Assembly (NCBI RefSeq): GCF_002795805.1
Contig: NZ_CP018799.1
Span: 427,001-491,000, forward strand
Direction of reading: 5' to 3'
DNA: 64,000 nucleotides
From: Mariprofundus aestuarium
GTDB lineage: Bacteria; Pseudomonadota; Zetaproteobacteria; Mariprofundales; Mariprofundaceae
Within the stretch, counting starts at the first letter, position 1; each line of letters opens with the position of its first letter. A program made the translations under genes and the position numbers. This document shows positions 58,499 through 64,000 of this stretch, one piece after another. The notes beneath the pieces were generated by a model that was not told the origin of the DNA, searched no databases, and saw nothing but the letters and a program-made list of their open reading frames with translations.

Positions 58499-58609
58499 TC
58501 AGGGCATAGGTTTTCTTTTACGATCCGCTGTTTCAAAGGCGTGGGGGCTCCAGTGCCCGGAGATAATGGCATGAATATCCGTCTCAATGTTAGCTCGATA
58601 TTGACTCAT
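58499..58609 (-). pseudogene. Nitroreductase-like N-terminal fragment
   Basis: A 36-codon reading frame on the minus strand with a good ribosome site (CAGGAGA, five to six bases before ATG 58609). It starts MSQYRANIETDIHAIISGHW and continues SPHAFETADRKRKPMP. The HWSPHAF motif resembles the RWSPRAF beginning of nitroreductase-family flavoproteins. The frame then stops at 58499 and no continuation is found, because nemA begins 50 bases on. I read it as a remnant, or possibly a short leader gene of nemA. Confidence 0.5.
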
Positions 58610-58644
58610 GGAATCTCCTGAAAACTGGATGTATAATGACCGCT

Positions 58645-58689
58645 TGCACGCCGGGAGGAGAGGGGATCAAGGAGTTCTCCCGGCGTGCA
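58645..58689. repeat. 13-base perfect inverted repeat
   Basis: TGCACGCCGGGAG (58645-58657) and CTCCCGGCGTGCA (58677-58689) surround 19 bases. It lies 13 bases after the yceI stop on the minus strand. It could be a rho-independent terminator for yceI (no T tract after it) or an operator upstream of the nemA operon. Confidence 0.7.
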
Positions 58690-58702
58690 TTCTTTGGTCG
58701 CT

Positions 58703-59287
58703 TTACTGGCGAACACCTTCAATAGAAAAGAACAGCTCTACGTTTTCAGCAACCGGGCCGAGCATGCCGGCTTTGGTCATGTTGTAGTCGGAGAGGTGCA
58801 GCGTGGTGGTGCCTTCAAAGCCGCGACGGAAACCGCCCCATGGGTCTTTACCGGCACCGATCTGTTTCACATCAAATGCGATCGCTTTGGTGATGCCGCG
58901 CAGGGTGAAGTTGCCTTTCAATACAGCTGTGCCGTTTCCTTTGTTTTCAAAGCTTGTGCTGGTGAAGCTGGCTTTCGGGAATTTGGCGACATCAAAAAAG
59001 TCAGCACTGCGCAGATGTTTATCACGCTCAGCGTGGTTGGAATCGATACTTGCCACGTCGATATCGACCGTGACGCTGTTATTGGCCGGTTTAGCCTCAT
59101 CATAGCTGTATGAGCCGTTGAATGTGTTGAAGTTGCCGATCAGCCAGCTGTAACCCAGATGTTTAACCTTAAACTGGATAAAGGCGTGCTGTCCTTTGAT
59201 ATCAAAGGCGTAGTTTTCAGTGGCCTGTGCAGAGGTGGTAATACCAAGTGCCAGAATCAGTGATGTTAACAGGTGTTTCATTTTCAT
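58703..59287 (-). CDS. yceI: YceI family periplasmic lipocalin-like protein
   Basis: A 194-residue exported protein. The signal peptide ends at AQA (about residue 22). The mature part begins ENYAFDIKGQHAFIQFKVKH, then SWLIGNFNTFNGSYSYD and a lipocalin-like barrel, as in polyisoprenoid-binding YceI. Encoded 14 bases after cybB, with AAGGAG before ATG 59287. The pairing with a cytochrome b561 is common and suggests a quinone-related function, though the function of YceI is not settled. Confidence 0.93.
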   Translation of the reverse strand: MKMKHLLTSLILALGITTSAQATENYAFDIKGQHAFIQFKVKHLGYSWLIGNFNTFNGSYSYDEAKPANNSVTVDIDVASIDSNHAERDKHLRSADFFDVAKFPKASFTSTSFENKGNGTAVLKGNFTLRGITKAIAFDVKQIGAGKDPWGGFRRGFEGTTTLHLSDYNMTKAGMLGPVAENVELFFSIEGVRQ

Positions 59288-59301
59288 TAGTTATTCTCCT
59301 T

Positions 59302-59850
59302 TTAGTTTTTCTTGTTGATGCCAAGCATGCGTAACAGGGTGTTATCTTTGTCAATAAAGTGGTGTTTCAGGGCAGCGCCTGCATGGGCTGCAGCGAGTCC
59401 AATTACAGCCCAGGTGATGTACAGGTGAATCAGACCGATCAGATCAGCCTGCTCTTTGGTGAACGAGAAGCTGGCTGGCACAGTGAACCATCCGAATACG
59501 CTAATGCCTACACCTTCTGCAGTAGGGATCAGGTAGCCGGTGATGGTGATGGCAAACAGCAGCAGATAGTGGCTACGGTGTACCAGCAGAGCTACGAACC
59601 GCTCCCATGCTTCACCCATCAGATTCGGACGTTTGTTGCTTAATCGCCAGATGAATCGGAAGATGAGCAGGAAGAGTAGCAGCATGCCCACTGCTTTGTG
59701 GATATAGGGTGCATCGTGATACCAGCTGTCATAATAGTTCAGCTCCACCATCCACAGTCCGAGTCCGAACATGGCGAAGATGGCAATAGCCATAGACCAG
59801 TGCATAAGGATGGCAATTAGGCCGTATGATGTGGATGAGTTGCGTAACAC
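59302..59850 (-). CDS. cybB: Cytochrome b561
   Basis: Four-helix di-haem b cytochrome, probably a quinol-linked electron carrier or superoxide oxidase. The 182 residues have haem-ligand histidines in HWSMAIAIFAMFGLG (helix 1), YIHKAVGMLLLFLL (helix 2), HRSHYLLLFAITITGYL and AHAGAALKHHFIDKD. GTG at 59850 follows GGAGG by ten bases. Upstream it is divergent from a LysR-type gene, the likely regulator. Confidence 0.9.
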   Translation of the reverse strand: MLRNSSTSYGLIAILMHWSMAIAIFAMFGLGLWMVELNYYDSWYHDAPYIHKAVGMLLLFLLIFRFIWRLSNKRPNLMGEAWERFVALLVHRSHYLLLFAITITGYLIPTAEGVGISVFGWFTVPASFSFTKEQADLIGLIHLYITWAVIGLAAAHAGAALKHHFIDKDNTLLRMLGINKKN

Positions 59851-59935
59851 GGTTTATTGACCTCCTTCGTTGTTTTGACAGGGGGAATTATTGCGAGCCA
59901 CATGATTTAAAAAAAGCATAATAAATTGATAGACT

Positions 59936-59954
59936 TGATTGTATTATCGAATCA
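59936..59954. promoter_or_regulatory. Candidate LysR binding site
   Basis: TGATT and AATCA arms with nine bases between, centred on an AT-rich stretch directly upstream of the LysR start and within the 114-base divergent gap. LysR proteins usually bind T-N11-A dyads in such gaps. Weak evidence, from symmetry and position only. Confidence 0.4.
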
Positions 59955-59964
59955 TTATGCCAGT

Positions 59965-60843
59965 ATGACACTGGATCAGTTGCGCGCCTTGTGCGCTGTC
60001 GTGGAGAAGGGGGGCTTTCATGCCGCCTCTCAATCACTCTTTCGTAGCCAGTCGGCGATCAGTATTGCCATCAAGAATCTGGAGCAGGAGCTCGGCATCT
60101 CTCTGTTTGACCGCAAAGATTATCGACCTGCATTGACCCCGGAAGGGCAGGTTCTCTACGGTAAAGCCAAAAGCATACTCTCCCGAAGTGAAGAGCTCTC
60201 CAGCATCGCCAAGCATTTTGCCCAAGGTGAGGAGACAGAGGTTTCTATTGCCCTTGGTGCCATCGCGCCTGTTGAGGAGGTGTTATCTGTGATTCGACAG
60301 GTTTCTGAATCAGCTCCTGCCACGCGCATGAGCTTGCAGATCGAGAATATGGGTGGCACGCTGGAGCGGCTGTTGGAGAAAGATGTGGATTTCGCTATTG
60401 CTGAACGCTTTATGCCGGTTCCGCACACCGAAGAGGTGCGCCTGACCTCGACGGAGATGGTTAGTGTCATCGGTGCCGATTTCCCTTTGGCGACTCACTG
60501 TCCTGCCATTACCGTTGCCGACTTGGAGCAGTGTGTTCAGGTGGTGGTTCGCGATACCAGTCGCAATCAGCCTAAGCAGACGGCAGGTGTACTGGAAGGT
60601 GCCAACCAGTGGCTGGTCAATGATTTCGATATGAAGAAGCGCATGATTCTCTCCGGTGCAGGCTGGGGGCGCATGCCACGCCACCGCGTTTTCGAAGAGT
60701 TGGCTGACGGTCGCCTGCTTGCTCTAGCCGGCAAAGGGCTCGACCCGCTACGGATTGATATCTACCTCTTTCGTCGTGCTAATGAGCCGATGGGCCCCAT
60801 CGGCGAACGCCTCTGGCAGCTACTCCAGAAGTGTGAATATTAA
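59965..60843 (+). CDS. LysR-family transcriptional regulator
   Basis: Start at ATG 59965 (292 residues); an upstream TTG at 59926 would only add a non-homologous leader. The N-terminal helix-turn-helix starts MTLDQLRALCAVVEKGGFHA and continues with ASQSLFRSQSAISIAIKNLE, LGISLFDR being the wing. The C-terminal half is the usual effector-binding domain. It is divergent from cybB-yceI, which it probably controls. The inducer is unknown. Confidence 0.9.
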   Translation: MTLDQLRALCAVVEKGGFHAASQSLFRSQSAISIAIKNLEQELGISLFDRKDYRPALTPEGQVLYGKAKSILSRSEELSSIAKHFAQGEETEVSIALGAIAPVEEVLSVIRQVSESAPATRMSLQIENMGGTLERLLEKDVDFAIAERFMPVPHTEEVRLTSTEMVSVIGADFPLATHCPAITVADLEQCVQVVVRDTSRNQPKQTAGVLEGANQWLVNDFDMKKRMILSGAGWGRMPRHRVFEELADGRLLALAGKGLDPLRIDIYLFRRANEPMGPIGERLWQLLQKCEY

Positions 60844-60905
60844 CCTCGCTGCTGAATGGCAGTTTTCGGTTATTCGCGGGTACGTAATCAAACAAGGCGC
60901 TTTCA

Positions 60906-62438
60906 TTAATGTACGCGAGATCGCAGGTCGTCGGTTCTTTGCATCATGGATGAAGCAATTCCCTTTGCCTGTTCGGAAGCAGCCTCGGTTTCACCTGATA
61001 ATCGCGACATATCGGATACGACGGCCTGCATGTTCTGCATGCATGAGTTTGCCTGCTGAGCACTCACAGAAATCTCACGTGTAGCACAGGCCTGCTCATC
61101 CATAGCTCCTGCCACTTGCTGGCTATGTTCATTCATTTTAGTGATGATTTGGCTAATGCTCACAATGGCTTGAGCAGCGTTTTCACTGTCGGACTGTATG
61201 GCCTTTATCTGCTCACTGATCTCATCCGTGGCACTGTGAGTCTGATGGGCCAATTCCTTTACTTCATTAGCAACTACTGCGAAACCTCGACCGGCTTCTC
61301 CTGCCCTAGATGCCTCGATCGTAGCATTCAGTGCCAGAAGATTGGTCTGTCGGGCAATTGTATTAATGGTATCAACCACCGAGCTGATATCTGTGATAGC
61401 TGTGGCCAGCTTTCCCACTAGGGCATTGGAGCTGTCTGCTTCTTTTACAGCTTGTTCGGAGACTCTCAGCGTTGCTTCGGTTTGGACAGACACTTCCTTA
61501 ATAGATGCGTTCATCTCTTCTATCGCTGCTGCTGTGCTCTGAACATGTTCCGTGCCTTCATTGACACCGCTGGATATATTCTGCGTCGCCTCCGTCAGGC
61601 TGTGAGCCACACTCATCAGGCTTTCAGAAGAGTCATTCATCTCCACTGACTCTCTGGAGATATTATCAACCAATCCGCCGACCTCAAAGGCCTCAAACTG
61701 AAGGCGCGACTGGAGCGTTTTGATGCGATCCATGATGAGGCCAAGCTCATCATCCCGCTCTTTAGTCACATTCATATCGTAGTTACTTTCAATGATACCG
61801 AGTAATCCTTCATCAATACGTCGTAAGGCAGTTGCACTCGAGCGCACAGTGAATATAGACGCCAGGATTGCCGTTATTAACAGCCCCGCTGTTGCTCCCT
61901 GTACCCATGCATACTCGGCAAAAGGCAAGCCGAGCAAGGCAAGAAAACAGGCGCCACCTATAAATGACTGCCGATGGGTCAATTTAATGCGTTTGCGCCA
62001 GGGGAAGTGCAATGAGGAAGGGAGGGTTACCTCGCCCTTCCATACTTTCTTGTAAATATCGCCAAGGGTCTCGATCTCACTCCGGGTTGGTTCCGTCCGG
62101 ATCGAGATATAACCGGAAATTTCACCATCCTTGTATTCCGGTGAGGCATCGGCCTTTACCCAGTAATAGTCTCCATTTTTAGCCCTGTTCTTCACAAAAC
62201 CTGTCCATGGCCTTCCTGCTTGGATTGTCTCCCAGAGGTCGGCAAACGCAGATGGAGGCATATCCGGGTGGCGCACCAGATTGTGCGCTTGACCGATCAG
62301 CTCTTCGCGGGAGTAACCACTGATATCAACAAAGGCCTGATTTACATATGTGATCCGGCCCTTGAGATCAGTCTTGGATGCCACAATCCTGCTATCCAAT
62401 GAGATTTCATGGTCCGTAACCGGCAGGTTCTTTTTCAT
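60906..62438 (-). CDS. Aer-like PAS-containing methyl-accepting chemotaxis protein
   Basis: Energy or redox taxis receptor of 510 residues. The N-terminal PAS domain (about 15-125) has [20 protein letters not shown] and [17 protein letters not shown], as in Aer FAD-binding PAS. Two close membrane helices lie at about 158-200 ([37 protein letters not shown]). A long coiled-coil signalling domain (about 240-505) has the receptor tip [20 protein letters not shown] and then [18 protein letters not shown] precedes ATG 62438. A sigma-28 promoter stands about 260 bases upstream. Confidence 0.93.
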   Translation of the reverse strand: MKKNLPVTDHEISLDSRIVASKTDLKGRITYVNQAFVDISGYSREELIGQAHNLVRHPDMPPSAFADLWETIQAGRPWTGFVKNRAKNGDYYWVKADASPEYKDGEISGYISIRTEPTRSEIETLGDIYKKVWKGEVTLPSSLHFPWRKRIKLTHRQSFIGGACFLALLGLPFAEYAWVQGATAGLLITAILASIFTVRSSATALRRIDEGLLGIIESNYDMNVTKERDDELGLIMDRIKTLQSRLQFEAFEVGGLVDNISRESVEMNDSSESLMSVAHSLTEATQNISSGVNEGTEHVQSTAAAIEEMNASIKEVSVQTEATLRVSEQAVKEADSSNALVGKLATAITDISSVVDTINTIARQTNLLALNATIEASRAGEAGRGFAVVANEVKELAHQTHSATDEISEQIKAIQSDSENAAQAIVSISQIITKMNEHSQQVAGAMDEQACATREISVSAQQANSCMQNMQAVVSDMSRLSGETEAASEQAKGIASSMMQRTDDLRSRVH

Positions 62439-62697
62439 CGAGACTCACTCCTTGTTGAGTTAAAACCTCTGGGTCTGCCTGTAGGTCAATGCACAAGCAG
62501 GGATGTTACAATGGGTGGCGGTATTATGGAGATCTTATACGTGATTCTCACGGCACTCTGGTGCCGTAAATATCAGGACAATTCCTTTGCTCTGAATCCA
62601 TATCAAGAGACAGATCAACGACCATCATCCATGGTCTCCTTTACAAGCAACCGTATTTATTCATCATCAGAGTCCCTCTTCCCCAGAGATAGCCTAT

Positions 62698-62724
62698 TTA
62701 TCGGCGAGATATATAAATACTTTA
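62698..62724 (-). promoter_or_regulatory. Sigma-28 (FliA-type) promoter
   Basis: On the minus strand the sequence reads TAAAGTAT at 62724-62717, then 11 bases, then GCCGATAA at 62705-62698. The classical flagellar consensus is TAAAGTTT-N11-GCCGATAA; fifteen of sixteen positions match with exact spacing. It points to the chemoreceptor gene at 62438, with a predicted leader of about 250 bases. Confidence 0.85.
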
Positions 62725-62933
62725 ACGAAAATAATGACGATTTATGGGTGTCCGGAAAAATAACTTTAACAGCCCAATTTCTAGGCGTTACTGAAGGCTG
62801 TTTTATTCATAGAGAACCTCCTTTAAACACTCTGGTAGACGCCTGAGTGGTGGTCTTACAGTTTGCGCTATCCTTGATCCTGCAAGCTCAAGACCTCGCC
62901 AAGAATATTGTGCAGGAATCAGAATCTGTGCCG

Positions 62934-62963
62934 TTACCGCTTCGAAGCGATTTGTGTTAAACT
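62934..62963 (+). promoter_or_regulatory. Weak promoter candidate with an internal 12-base palindrome, before second atp operon
   Basis: TTACCG at 62934-62939 and TAAACT at 62958-62963 are 18 bases apart, matching sigma-70 at about three and four of six positions. The spacer carries the perfect palindrome CGCTTCGAAGCG at 62938-62949. A protein bound there would block RNA polymerase, so an operator is possible. The ATG at 62981 lies 17 bases after the -10 box. Confidence 0.4.
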
Positions 62964-62980
62964 ATGAGTGAGGAATAGAT

Positions 62981-63223
62981 ATGCCCAAGCTGAAACATGA
63001 AGAGCAGCATCACGGCCATCAGTGGGGGTTACGGGTGGGCACGGAGATTGTCGCTTCGACGATGATCGGACTCGGTATTGGTTTCTTTTTAGATCGCTGG
63101 CTTGATACACGCCCGGTATTCCTTATTGTGTTTGCTATCTTTGGTTTGGCCGCAGGCTTCCTCAATCTCTACCAATTGATGGTCGTTGATCTGCAGAAGA
63201 AAAAAGAGCCTGACAAATCATGA
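62981..63223 (+). CDS. AtpZ/AtpI-like small membrane protein opening the second atp locus
   Basis: The 80 residues comprise a charged N-terminus with histidines (KHEEQHHGHQ), two hydrophobic helices (about 24-42 and 46-66) and a lysine-rich tail. The segment MIGLGIGFFLDRWLDTRPV is the signature of the short AtpI/AtpZ family (PF09527-type), associated with c-ring assembly or Mg2+/Ca2+ transport. GAGGAA precedes ATG 62981. Overlaps atpB by four bases (ATGA). Not homologous in length or helix number to AtpI at 7470. Confidence 0.82.
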   Translation: MPKLKHEEQHHGHQWGLRVGTEIVASTMIGLGIGFFLDRWLDTRPVFLIVFAIFGLAAGFLNLYQLMVVDLQKKKEPDKS

Positions 63224-63957
63224 GTTTGGATATGAGCGGGCCACTGGAGCATTTCAAGGTGATCATCTATCACGATCTTCACCTTGGCCCTCTTGATGTC
63301 TCAATCTCCAATACCGCCCTGTTTATGTGGCTTGCCGTTATCCTGATTATTGTGGCGCTGCATCTGATGCTGCTGCGCCCGAAAATTGTGCCTGGAGTGG
63401 GGCAGTTACTGGTTGAGATGCTTTACGGGTTTGTTGCCCGACAGACGCGGTTGAATATCCACGGAGAGGGTGAGAAATATGTTCCGCTGATGTTTACCCT
63501 TTTCACTTTTATTCTCAGCTGCAACCTTGTTGGACTTATTCCCGGGGCATTTACCCCAACCTCACAACTGGCGGTTACCGGGACACTTGCTGTCGGTATC
63601 TTCCTGTTTGCTGTTGGGCTTCGTTTTTACAGGCATGGCTGGGGGTTCTTCCATGCCTTTGCACCTCAAGGTGTGCCGAAAATCATGTTGCCGTTGATGG
63701 TTCCGATTGAACTTCTCTCATTTCTTGCCCGGCCTGTCACGCTGGCTCTGCGACTGTTTGCAAACATGACGGCTGGGCATATGGCACTTGGTGTACTTGC
63801 CGTTTTAGGGCTTGCCGCCCCCTGGTTTTTACAATGGCTTCCATTGGGTTTTACTGTGGTGCAAATTGCACTGGAGATGATTATTGCCTTTATTCAGGCC
63901 TATATTTTTGTAGTGTTATCATGTGTTTATATTGATGATGCTTTAGTCGATCACTAA
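63220..63957 (+). CDS. atpB: F1Fo ATP synthase subunit a (second locus)
   Basis: Second copy of the Fo half-channel subunit, 245 residues. The essential arginine is in the segment VTLALRLFANMTAGHMALGV, and the C-terminal helix is VVQIALEMIIAFIQAYIFVVL. This form (RLFANMTAGH) is the alphaproteobacterial/mitochondrial-type pattern, against RLFGNMFAGE in the first locus at 7852. ATG at 63220 overlaps the preceding gene by four bases. The 3'-end is complete at 63957. Confidence 0.95.
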   Translation: MSLDMSGPLEHFKVIIYHDLHLGPLDVSISNTALFMWLAVILIIVALHLMLLRPKIVPGVGQLLVEMLYGFVARQTRLNIHGEGEKYVPLMFTLFTFILSCNLVGLIPGAFTPTSQLAVTGTLAVGIFLFAVGLRFYRHGWGFFHAFAPQGVPKIMLPLMVPIELLSFLARPVTLALRLFANMTAGHMALGVLAVLGLAAPWFLQWLPLGFTVVQIALEMIIAFIQAYIFVVLSCVYIDDALVDH

Positions 63958-63967
63958 GGAGAGACGT

Positions 63968-64000
63968 ATGGATGCAGCAGCAATGATTCCAATTGGTATG
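63968..64000 (+). CDS. atpE: Probable F1Fo ATP synthase subunit c (second locus, 3' truncated)
   Basis: Eleven codons before the window ends: MDAAAMIPIGM. AAGGAGAG lies just before ATG 63968. Position after atpB and the alanine-rich, short start fit subunit c, which begins MDATTI in the first locus. The ion-binding residues lie outside the window. Confidence 0.75.
   Translation, partial: MDAAAMIPIGM

Larger units (their letters stand above)
62439..62980. other. Non-coding interval between mcp and the second atp operon
   Basis: These 542 bases hold no gene I can support. A plus-strand reading frame from 62409 to 62846 lacks similarity and overlaps the sigma-28 promoter, so I do not call it. 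The interval contains a leader of about 250 bases for the chemoreceptor, a seven-pair hairpin at 62550-62567 (ACGGCAC/GTGCCGT), the sigma-28 promoter at 62698-62724, and a promoter candidate for the atp operon at 62934-62963. AT content rises between 62650 and 62830. Confidence 0.7.

Noticed and set aside
62409-62846. Plus-strand reading frame of 145 codons between the chemoreceptor and the second atp operon
   Set aside because: No recognisable similarity, no ribosome site, overlaps the chemoreceptor start and contains the minus-strand sigma-28 promoter.
62981-64000. Second atp locus as an N-ATPase (Na+-translocating atpDCQRBEFAG type)
   Set aside because: That type begins with atpD-atpC; here the chemoreceptor and a promoter directly precede the AtpZ-like gene. 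Could be revisited with sequence after 64000.

Overview
The window reads as the chromosome of a free-living, Gram-negative, motile, respiring proteobacterium. Supporting features are an outer membrane (MlaA, a Tsx-like channel, lipoproteins), type IV pilus assembly genes, a flagellar-type sigma-28 promoter in front of an Aer-like chemoreceptor, and proteobacterial nuo, atp and glm gene orders. The mix of gamma-like and deeper-branching traits, with two F-type ATP synthase loci and many redox and sensory genes, fits a marine Zetaproteobacterium (Mariprofundus-like). That placement is inference from content and not from a phylogeny. I saw no rRNA, tRNA, CRISPR array, insertion sequence or prophage; coding density is high and many genes overlap by 1 to 20 bases.

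Layout. 1-7278 (+): the end of a complex I operon, nuoH (partial) to nuoN. 7371-14320 (+): a promoter, a complete ATP synthase operon (atpIBEFHAGDC) and a clear terminator. 14353-17720 (+): glmU-glmS and a terminator. 17742-22417: yceH (-), a membrane-bound hybrid histidine kinase (+), and an RluA-type pseudouridine synthase (-). 22507-30640 (+): aroE, pilB, pilC, pilS, pilR, pilD, coaE, almost all overlapping. 30676-32745: rho with its own promoter and a terminator shared with the convergent gene. 32744-36372 (-): a HAD phosphatase, a DUF6172 protein, a membrane protein with a Pmp3-like small protein, and a PA2778/PA2779-type pair. 36551-43091 (+): a diguanylate cyclase with a c-type haem motif, an SDR protein, a zincin, and a MoxR/DUF58/transglutaminase operon. 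43102-44949 (+): fabI and aroC. 44956-46101 (-): an MlaA lipoprotein fused to a SPOR domain.

46176-52027 (-) is the most distinctive unit. Four mutually overlapping genes encode a cytidine-deaminase-fold deaminase, a Tsx/OmpK-like outer-membrane channel, a 1163-residue hybrid kinase with an NMT1/THI5-like binding domain, and an aldo/keto reductase. I propose a system for sensing, taking up and processing a nucleobase- or pyrimidine-like compound. 52105-52817 (-) holds fkbP and fmdB. 52943-55051 (+) is a third hybrid kinase. 55048-58609 (-) is a four-gene electrophile/quinone detoxification operon (ene-reductase, glutathionyl-hydroquinone reductase, pirin, CDGSH protein) with a nitroreductase-like fragment upstream. 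58703-60843 holds cytochrome b561 and YceI (-) divergent from a LysR regulator (+). 60906-62724 (-) is an Aer-like chemoreceptor with a sigma-28 promoter. 62934-64000 (+) is the start of a second, different ATP synthase operon (AtpZ/I-like, atpB, first codons of atpE).

Together the genes cover energy conservation (NADH dehydrogenase and two ATP synthases), envelope synthesis (glmU, glmS, fabI, mlaA), surface motility (pil, chemoreceptor) and dense signal transduction (four histidine kinases and one diguanylate cyclase).
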